38,825 nt of DNA from the NCBI GenBank assembly GCA_027451225.1, contig DAIDJU010000053.1:1-38825 (forward strand). The letters run 5' to 3'. The notes beneath the pieces were generated by a model. The model did not search any database. It worked only from the letters and a program-made list of their open reading frames with translations, and had not been told where the DNA came from. The position numbers were made by a program, and so were the translations under genes. Numbering within the stretch: position 1 is the stretch's first letter; every line of letters begins with the position of its first letter. Of this stretch, positions 33,625-38,825 are shown piece by piece. Origin of the DNA: Acidocella sp. (GTDB taxonomy: Bacteria > Pseudomonadota > Alphaproteobacteria > Acetobacterales > Acetobacteraceae).

Positions 33625-34352
33625 GCCGGGCTCAGCAGGGCGAGGCGGCGCAGCAGCTCGCCCTGCCTATGCAGCATCGACTCGTCATCCGGCGCGCGGG
33701 GCGGCGCACCCGGCACGGTGAGCGGCGGCCCCAGAGTCGCGGGCGTGCCCGCCAGCACCCACAGGCTATGCCCCAGCCGGCAGGCTTCCAGCGGGTCATG
33801 GGTGATCAGCAGCACGGTGCGCTGATCCAGCAATTCCACCGCCAGATCCTGCAACCGCGCCCGGCTGATCGCATCCAGCGCCGAGAACGGCTCGTCCATC
33901 AGCACCACCGGGCGGTCTTCATAGAGTGTGCGGGCCAGGGCCACGCGCTGGCGCTCGCCGCCCGAGAGTGTTGCGGGCAAGGCGCGCAGCCTATGCCCCA
34001 GCCCCACGCGGCGGAGCAGTGCCTCGGCCCGTTGCGGCTCCCGCCTTTGCCCGCGCAGCACGGCCCCCAGCATCACGTTCTCCAGCGCGCTGGCCCAGGG
34101 CAGCAGCAAATCCTGCTGCGCCATATAGGCCACCCGCCCGGCCAAAGGCGCGCCATCGTCGGCGGATACATGGCCGGCGGCGGGTGTCTCCAGCCCGGCG
34201 ATGATCCGCAGCAGGCTCGTCTTGCCCACGCCGCTCGGGCCAAGCAGCACGGAGAACCGCCCGGCCGGGAGCGTGACGTTCAGCCCCTCGAAGATGCTCT
34301 CCCCCGCATAGCGCAGGCAAAGCCCCCCGATCACGATCCCCGGCGGCGGCAT
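33621..34352 (-). CDS. thiZ: ABC transporter ATP-binding protein, thiamine-precursor (ThiZ) type
   Basis: ATPase of the thiamine-precursor importer, 243 residues. It has Walker A GPSGVGKTSLL, a Q-loop in YMAQQDLLLPW, the signature LSGGERQRVALARTL, Walker B VVLMDEPFSALD and the H-switch in ITHDPLEA. I start at the ATG at 34352, directly after the thiY stop. An upstream in-frame ATG (34382) would overlap thiY by 29 nt. The C-terminus after about residue 200 is Pro-rich and lacks a TOBE domain. Confidence 0.85.
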   Translation of the reverse strand: MPPPGIVIGGLCLRYAGESIFEGLNVTLPAGRFSVLLGPSGVGKTSLLRIIAGLETPAAGHVSADDGAPLAGRVAYMAQQDLLLPWASALENVMLGAVLRGQRREPQRAEALLRRVGLGHRLRALPATLSGGERQRVALARTLYEDRPVVLMDEPFSALDAISRARLQDLAVELLDQRTVLLITHDPLEACRLGHSLWVLAGTPATLGPPLTVPGAPPRAPDDESMLHRQGELLRRLALLSPA

Positions 34353-34353
34353 C

Positions 34354-35304
34354 TTACCCGGCGATCTGCACCGCGTAGGCATCCAGCGGCAGAGCCTGCT
34401 TGATCAGCCCGGCCGCGTGCATGAAGTCCCGGTACTTGGTGTAGCGGGCGGTATCCAGCGCCGCCGGATCATGCGCGAAGTAAGGCGGCAGCGCGTGCCA
34501 GGAGGCGATATCCAGCTTGTCGTTCAGGCTGGGATTGTCCTTCAGGAACAGCGCCAGCATCTTCTCCGGGTCCGCCGCCAGCGCCGCCGCGCCTTCGCGC
34601 AGCGCGCCGAGGAAACCGGCCAGCGCCGGGGCTTTCAGCTTGCTCTGCGCGGAGAGCAGGATCAGCTCATCGGCCATCGGCACGCCATAATCTTCGGGCG
34701 CGAAGATCACCGGCTCCAGCCCGGCCTGGGCGAGCTGGATATCCTCATAGGTACGGAAGGTGCCGATCACCGCATCCACCGCGCGCGATTGCAGCGCGGT
34801 GACGAGGTTGAAGTTCACATTCACGAGCGTCACGTCGGCCAGGGTCAGCCCCACCGATTTCAGCATGGTGCCGATCAGCACCGTCTCCACCCCGGCCACC
34901 GAATAGCCGATCTTGCGGCCCTTGAGCTCGGTGAGCTTGGTGATGCCGCTTTCCTTCAGCGCGGTCAGCGTGTTCAGCGGCTTGTCGATCAGCGTGCCGG
35001 TGCGGCGCAGCGGCAGCCCCTGGTCCACCAGAAGATAAAGCTGCGGCTGGTAGCTGAGGCAGGCATCGGCCTGCCCGGCGGCGACGAGGCGCGGCGGCAC
35101 GTCCGGGTCGGTGGGGGCGATCAGCTTCACATCCAGCCCGGCGCGGGCGAAGGCGCCGCAATATTTGGCGGCGAAGAGCGGCGCGTGGTCCGGGTTGATG
35201 AACCAGTCCAGGATGAGGGTGAAGCTCTGCGCCGCGCCGGCGCGGGCAAGGGCAGGGGCCGCCAGCATGGCGGCGGTGGATGAGATAAATTGACGGCGTT
35301 GCAT
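34354..35304 (-). CDS. thiY: ABC transporter substrate-binding protein, NMT1/THI5-like (ThiY)
   Basis: Periplasmic binding protein for a pyrimidine thiamine precursor, 316 residues. The N-terminus MQRRQFISSTAAML has twin arginines followed by Q-F and an Ala-rich stretch, a likely Tat signal. The NMT1 domain starts LILDWFINPDHAPLFAAKYCGAF, typical of THI5/ThiY (pyrimidine-binding W and H). VGLTLADVTLVNVNFN follows in the middle. The start at 35304 has GGGAG (35313-35317) close by, which lies in the 3' part of the TPP riboswitch. Some members bind nitrate, sulfonate or taurine, but the riboswitch settles the pathway. Confidence 0.88.
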   Translation of the reverse strand: MQRRQFISSTAAMLAAPALARAGAAQSFTLILDWFINPDHAPLFAAKYCGAFARAGLDVKLIAPTDPDVPPRLVAAGQADACLSYQPQLYLLVDQGLPLRRTGTLIDKPLNTLTALKESGITKLTELKGRKIGYSVAGVETVLIGTMLKSVGLTLADVTLVNVNFNLVTALQSRAVDAVIGTFRTYEDIQLAQAGLEPVIFAPEDYGVPMADELILLSAQSKLKAPALAGFLGALREGAAALAADPEKMLALFLKDNPSLNDKLDIASWHALPPYFAHDPAALDTARYTKYRDFMHAAGLIKQALPLDAYAVQIAG

Positions 35305-35310
35305 GAGCTT

Positions 35311-35384
35311 GGCTCCCTTCGCTGGCATTACCCAGGCAGGTTCAGCGGGTATGATCTCAGCCCGCACAGCGCGGACACCCCGGA
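35311..35384 (-). promoter_or_regulatory. TPP riboswitch (THI element)
   Basis: Read on the minus strand the region has the THI-box core: CCGGGGTG, then GGGCTGAGATCATACCC with the invariant CUGAGA, then GAACCTG, TGGGTAATGCCAGCG and AGGGA. This is the ligand-binding fold for thiamine pyrophosphate. It ends directly at the thiY Shine-Dalgarno (GGGAG), 8 nt before the ATG, and no terminator hairpin follows. Control is therefore probably by hiding the ribosome-binding site when TPP is bound, as is common in Gram-negative bacteria. Confidence 0.95.
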
Positions 35385-35430
35385 TGCGCAATCATGTTGC
35401 CGAACGCCCGTTGGCGTCAAGCGTGGCGGC

Positions 35431-35910
35431 TTATCCCTCGGCGCAGAGCGGTGCCGCCTTTGCCCCCAGCGCCTCGCAAGCCGCCTGGGGCGAGAGCACC
35501 ACGATCAGCCCGCGCTTGCCGCCATTGATGCCCACCGTCTCGAACCCCATGGCCGAAGCCTCGAACAGCACGGGCACTTTTTTTCGTTGTCCGAACGGGC
35601 TGATGCCGCCGGTGCGGTAGCCGGTCAGCCGCTCGGCCTTCTCTGGAGGCATCATCGCCGCCGATTTGGCCCCCAGAGCCGCTGCCACCAGTTTCATCGA
35701 GAGGCTCCTATCCCCCGGCAGCACCGCGCAGGCGGGGGCGTTGTCCACCTCCAGCATCAGCGTCTTCAGCAATTGCCCCGGTGGAATCCCCGTGGCCTCT
35801 GCGGCTTGCAGGGCCACGCGCTCCTGGCCCGGATCGTACTTATATTCCACCACGCGGAAGGCGATGTTGGCGGCGCGCAGAAACTGCGTCGCCGGTGTGC
35901 CGGTGCTCAT
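35431..35910 (-). CDS. ybaK: Cys-tRNA(Pro)/Cys-tRNA(Cys) deacylase, YbaK/EbsC type
   Basis: Trans-editing enzyme that hydrolyses mischarged Cys-tRNA(Pro). The 159-residue product has the YbaK fold with VEYKYDP near the start, the segment LPGDRSLSMKLVAAALGAK with the catalytic-type lysine, and GGISPFGQRKKVPVLFE, the family signature. The ATG at 35910 overlaps the stop of the DUF4186 gene (ATGA). It is the last gene of ubiA-DUF4186-ybaK. The same fold includes ProX and the INS editing domain, but the motifs fit YbaK best. Confidence 0.88.
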   Translation of the reverse strand: MSTGTPATQFLRAANIAFRVVEYKYDPGQERVALQAAEATGIPPGQLLKTLMLEVDNAPACAVLPGDRSLSMKLVAAALGAKSAAMMPPEKAERLTGYRTGGISPFGQRKKVPVLFEASAMGFETVGINGGKRGLIVVLSPQAACEALGAKAAPLCAEG

Positions 35911-36269
35911 ATCTCGGTCCTCGTCATCTCGCGGTCGAGCCAGCGCATCAGCAGCCCGGCCACATAAGCCTGCTCCCCGGCGCTCAGCGCCTGCCCCTGC
36001 GGGATGCGGTGCCATTTGGCCAGACAGCCCCGGCAGCAACAGGCGGTGGCATGCTGGGCGATGAACACCGGATGCCCGCGCATCGGCGTCTGCCGCCCGT
36101 CATTGGCCGGAGCCTCGGGGGCCAGACGGGTGGCGATGAACCCACGCGCATGCTCCGCGATCACCTCGCGCCCCTTGGCCCGAGCGTAATCGCGCTCGTG
36201 CGGGCCCAGATGAAACCGGCTGCGGAATTTGGAGCGGGCGAGCCGGGTGAAGATATCCTCCTCCGGCAT
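35907..36269 (-). CDS. DUF4186 family protein, cysteine-rich
   Basis: A 120-residue protein that I recognise as DUF4186, a family without known function. Conserved features are SKFRSRFHLG, HARGFIATRLAPEAP.DGRQTPM, and GHPVFIAQHATACCCRGCLAKWH (about residues 65-87) with C77, C78, C79, C82 and H66, H73, H87. This cluster could hold a metal ion. The start at 36269 is the first Met that begins the family; an upstream in-frame ATG at 36353 would lie inside ubiA. It is 8 bp after ubiA and overlaps ybaK, so it sits in one operon with both. Confidence 0.82.
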   Translation of the reverse strand: MPEEDIFTRLARSKFRSRFHLGPHERDYARAKGREVIAEHARGFIATRLAPEAPANDGRQTPMRGHPVFIAQHATACCCRGCLAKWHRIPQGQALSAGEQAYVAGLLMRWLDREMTRTEI

Positions 36270-36277
36270 CGCCGGGT

Positions 36278-37177
36278 TCAGATCTGCCCCGCCAGGATCG
36301 CCACCGCCACGGCCAGCCCCACCTCGCGGTTGAGCTTGAACAGGGTGAGGCAATAGCCGGGATTGTTGATATCAAGTGTTGCCACCTGCCAGGCCAGCAG
36401 CCCTGCGGGGATGAGCATCAGCCAATACGCCCAGACATGCAGCCCGCTGCCCCAAAAGGCGAGCAGCAGCAGCAGCACGGTGCCGGTGTAGCAGACGGCC
36501 GCCATCTGCCGTGTGCGCGCCCCGAACAGCCGGGCGGTGGACTTTACCCCCACCACAGCGTCGTCCTCGCGGTCCTGATGCGCGTAGATGGTGTCATAGG
36601 CCAGAATCCACAGGATGGTGGCGGCGTAGAGCGGCAGGGCCGGCCAAGCCAGATGCCCCGCGGCGGCGGCATAGCCCATCGGCGCGCCCCAGCCGAAGGT
36701 GAAGCCCAGCACCACCTGCGGCCACCACGTCACCCGCTTGGCCGCCGGATACAGCGCCACCAGCAGCAGCGAGCACACGCCCAAGATCTGCGCCGTGCGG
36801 TTGAGCAACAGCAAAATCACCAACCCGGTGAGGCAGAGCAGCGCCAGGAAGATGACCGCCTGCGTCACGCTCACGGCGCCCGAGGCCAGCGGACGCCCGC
36901 GCGTGCGCTCCACCTGGGCGTCCAGCTTGCGGTCCCACAGATCATTCACCACGCAGCCCGCGCCGCGCATCACCACCGAGCCCAGCCCGAACAGCAGCGC
37001 CAGCCCCAGCCCGGACCAGACCCCATGCGCGGCCAAACAGATGGCCCATAGCCCCGGCAGAAACAGCAGCCACACGCCAATCGGCCGATCCAGCCGGGCC
37101 AGCAGCACATAGGGCACGAAACGTGGCGGCACATGGGCCACCCAGCCGGTCAGGCGTATATCGGTGAATCCGCTCAT
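36278..37177 (-). CDS. ubiA: 4-hydroxybenzoate polyprenyltransferase
   Basis: Integral membrane enzyme that joins a polyprenyl chain to 4-hydroxybenzoate in ubiquinone synthesis. The 299 residues give about eight to nine helices. The first Asp-rich motif is NDLWDRKLD (78-86), where N78, D79, D82 and D86 bind Mg-pyrophosphate. The second is YDTIYAHQDREDD (about 193-205). R-T-R-G-R-P-L-A-S-G after the first motif is typical of UbiA. The start is divergent from rsmE with 18 bp between the ATGs, so the promoters must overlap the genes. Confidence 0.94.
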   Translation of the reverse strand: MSGFTDIRLTGWVAHVPPRFVPYVLLARLDRPIGVWLLFLPGLWAICLAAHGVWSGLGLALLFGLGSVVMRGAGCVVNDLWDRKLDAQVERTRGRPLASGAVSVTQAVIFLALLCLTGLVILLLLNRTAQILGVCSLLLVALYPAAKRVTWWPQVVLGFTFGWGAPMGYAAAAGHLAWPALPLYAATILWILAYDTIYAHQDREDDAVVGVKSTARLFGARTRQMAAVCYTGTVLLLLLAFWGSGLHVWAYWLMLIPAGLLAWQVATLDINNPGYCLTLFKLNREVGLAVAVAILAGQI

Positions 37178-37195
37178 GGTGCTATTCAGCGCCGC

Positions 37196-37903
37196 ATGAG
37201 CATCGCGTCAATTCGCCTATATGTGCCCGGGCCGCTCGTCGCCGGGGCTGACATCGCGCTTTCCGAGGCGCAATCCCACTATATCGCCACCGTGATGCGC
37301 GCGGCGGAAGGGGATGCCCTGCGCGTTTTCGATGGCGCGAGCGGCGAATGGCGCGCCGCCGTCTCCAAACTGTCCCGCAAGGCGGTTACGCTCACACTGG
37401 CTGAGCAAACCCGCCCCCAGGCCCCGGAGCCCGATGCCTGGCTCTGCTTCGCCCTGCTCAAGCGCGCCAAGACGGACATGGTGGTGGAGAAGGCGACGGA
37501 ACTCGGCGTTTCCGTCATCCAACCGATCATCACCGCACGAACCAATGCCGACCATGTGAACCTGGACCGGCTGCGCGCCATCGCCATAGAAGCCGCCGAG
37601 CAATGCGAGCGTCTGGCCGTGCCGGAAATCCGCGCGCCGTTGCAGGTGGGCAGGCTGATGGCGCAATGGCCCGAGGATCGTCAGCTCTTCATCGCCGATG
37701 AGCGCCGCACCAGCGGGCTGCTCGGCCCGGTTGCAGGCAAGTCCGCGCTGATGATCGGCCCCGAGGGCGGCTTTACCGAGGCTGAACTTGAAGCTATCGC
37801 TCGCACACCCCAGGTAACGCGCGTGTCCCTGGGCGCCCGCATCCTGCGGGCCGAAACCGCGGCCATAGCCGGTCTGGCGTTGCAACTCGCGGCCCAGCCC
37901 TAA
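37196..37903 (+). CDS. rsmE: 16S rRNA (uracil(1498)-N3)-methyltransferase
   Basis: SPOUT-class enzyme that methylates N3 of U1498 in 16S rRNA. The 235-residue product has the N-terminal PUA-like part (HYIATVMRAAEGDALRVFDGASGEW), the ELGVSVIQPIITART strand block and the C-terminal SAM knot with IGPEGGFTEAELEAI and SLGARILRAETA. The ATG at 37196 is preferred because it starts the family; an upstream start at 37133 would lie inside ubiA. gshA follows after 14 bp, the common alphaproteobacterial pairing. Confidence 0.95.
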   Translation: MSIASIRLYVPGPLVAGADIALSEAQSHYIATVMRAAEGDALRVFDGASGEWRAAVSKLSRKAVTLTLAEQTRPQAPEPDAWLCFALLKRAKTDMVVEKATELGVSVIQPIITARTNADHVNLDRLRAIAIEAAEQCERLAVPEIRAPLQVGRLMAQWPEDRQLFIADERRTSGLLGPVAGKSALMIGPEGGFTEAELEAIARTPQVTRVSLGARILRAETAAIAGLALQLAAQP

Positions 37904-37917
37904 CAGGGAGTCAAAGC

Positions 37918-38825
37918 TTGTCTAACCCCGGAGACGCTGATTCGCGGATCATCGAGGATGCGCGCGACCTTGCCGCCTACCTTGAATCCGGCTGCAAACC
38001 GGCGGACAGCTTTCAGATCGGCACCGAGCATGAGGCCTTCGGCTTCCGCCTGCGCGATGACGGCCCGCCCAGCTACGAGGAGGAAGGCGGCATCGCCGCA
38101 CTGCTCGCCGCCGTGCGGGCGCGCGAGGGTTGGGAGCCGATCCTCGACCACGGCAACACCATCGGGCTGAAGGGGCAGGGAGCGTCGCTCTCGCTGGAGC
38201 CGGGCGGGCAGTTCGAACTCTCCGGCGCGCCACTGGCCGACCTGCACGCCACGAAGGCGGAGCTGGACGCGCATCTCGCCCGCCTGCGCGCGATTGCGCC
38301 GGGGCTGGGGCTGGGCTTCGCGCCTTTGGGCTTCCACCCCGTCGCCACGCGGGCGGATATGCCGATGATGCCCAAGGGCCGCTACAAGCTGATGCGCGAA
38401 TACATGCCCAAGGTCGGCACGCGCGGGCTGGACATGATGTTCCGCACCTGCACCGTGCAGGTGAATCTCGATTTCTGTTCGGAAGCCGACATGGTGCGCA
38501 AAATGCGCGTCGGCTCCGCCTTGCAGCCGCTGGCCACCGCCCTGTTCGCCAACTCGCCCTTCTACGAGGGCAAGCCCAACGGCTATCTCTCCAACCGCGC
38601 TTTGGTCTGGACGGACACGGACAACGCCCGCTCCGGCATCCCGGCCGTCATCTTCGAGGACGGCTTCGGCTTTGAGGCCTACGCCAACTGGCTGCTCGAT
38701 GTGCCAATGTATTTCGTCTACCGCGACGGCGAGTATTTCGACGCCACCGGCGCCTCCTTCCGCGACTTCATGGCGGGTAAGCTGGCCGCCCGCCCGGGCG
38801 AGCGCGCCACCATGGGCGATTTCGC
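37918..38825 (+). CDS. gshA: glutamate--cysteine ligase (GCS2 type), C-terminus cut by window edge
   Basis: Makes gamma-glutamylcysteine, the first step of glutathione synthesis. About 302 codons are visible, against roughly 450-460 for the alphaproteobacterial/plant-type enzyme. The N-terminus has FQIGTEHEAFGFRL (metal and glutamate site), then HGNTIGLKGQGASLSLEPGGQFELSG. GFHPVATR, MPKGRYKLM and TCTVQVNLDF follow, all conserved. I use the TTG at 37918 because GGGAG (37906-37910) lies 7 nt upstream and no ATG or GTG fits. It is 14 bp after rsmE and probably co-transcribed. Confidence 0.92.
   Translation, partial: MSNPGDADSRIIEDARDLAAYLESGCKPADSFQIGTEHEAFGFRLRDDGPPSYEEEGGIAALLAAVRAREGWEPILDHGNTIGLKGQGASLSLEPGGQFELSGAPLADLHATKAELDAHLARLRAIAPGLGLGFAPLGFHPVATRADMPMMPKGRYKLMREYMPKVGTRGLDMMFRTCTVQVNLDFCSEADMVRKMRVGSALQPLATALFANSPFYEGKPNGYLSNRALVWTDTDNARSGIPAVIFEDGFGFEAYANWLLDVPMYFVYRDGEYFDATGASFRDFMAGKLAARPGERATMGDF

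Overview
The window is GC-rich chromosomal DNA from an alphaproteobacterium, most likely of the Acetobacteraceae/Rhodospirillales. The pointers are a class I (archaeal-type) lysyl-tRNA synthetase, an alphaproteobacterial-style DinG, a divergent rph/hrcA pair, UbiA, a PhaB-type acetoacetyl-CoA reductase and a GCS2-type glutamate-cysteine ligase. The species assignment is inference from gene content. I see no insertion sequence, prophage or CRISPR array. The window cuts leuA at the left edge and gshA at the right edge.

Layout. 1-3184 (minus): leuA (partial), preceded by a leucine-rich leader peptide and hairpins that look like a transcription attenuator; then a glycosyltransferase/DUF4214 gene split by an in-frame TGA; then rlmB with an internally duplicated N-terminal tail. 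3254-4473 (plus): tRNA-Tyr, tRNA-Gly, tRNA-Trp, secE and nusG, without the usual tuf before tRNA-Trp or rplK after nusG. 4534-8003 (plus): an EmrAB-type efflux pair and phaB. 8057-10771 (minus): dinG. 10868-14805 (plus): lysK, an MprF-like membrane-domain protein and an aldehyde dehydrogenase. 14923-16479 (minus): a Deg/HtrA protease.

16645-24199 (minus) is a polyamine module: an ABC importer (potG-potH-potI-potF, joined by 4-nt overlaps), puuA and puuB for gamma-glutamylation and oxidation of putrescine, and a tandem universal stress protein. The regulator puuR is divergent (24431-25009). The later pathway steps (puuC, puuD) are not in the cluster. 25012-30297 holds a GFA-family protein, a GH17 glucanase-like protein fused to a membrane domain, a CoA-binding protein, rph, hrcA and a beta-hydroxyacid dehydrogenase. 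A tRNA-Thr follows, then two PilZ proteins around an AT-rich spacer, then an OmpA-type porin with a long upstream region.

32890-35384 (minus) is a thiamine-precursor ABC transporter (thiY-thiZ-thiX) behind a clear TPP riboswitch. 35431-37177 (minus) is ubiA, a DUF4186 gene and a YbaK-type deacylase. rsmE and the start of gshA (plus) close the window.

Most of the content is housekeeping and nutrient uptake. The most informative items beyond ordinary annotation are the leucine attenuator upstream of leuA, the TPP riboswitch, the nonsense-interrupted glycosyltransferase, the GH17-membrane fusion and the AT-rich spacer between the two PilZ genes. I did not find a convincing wholly new system.
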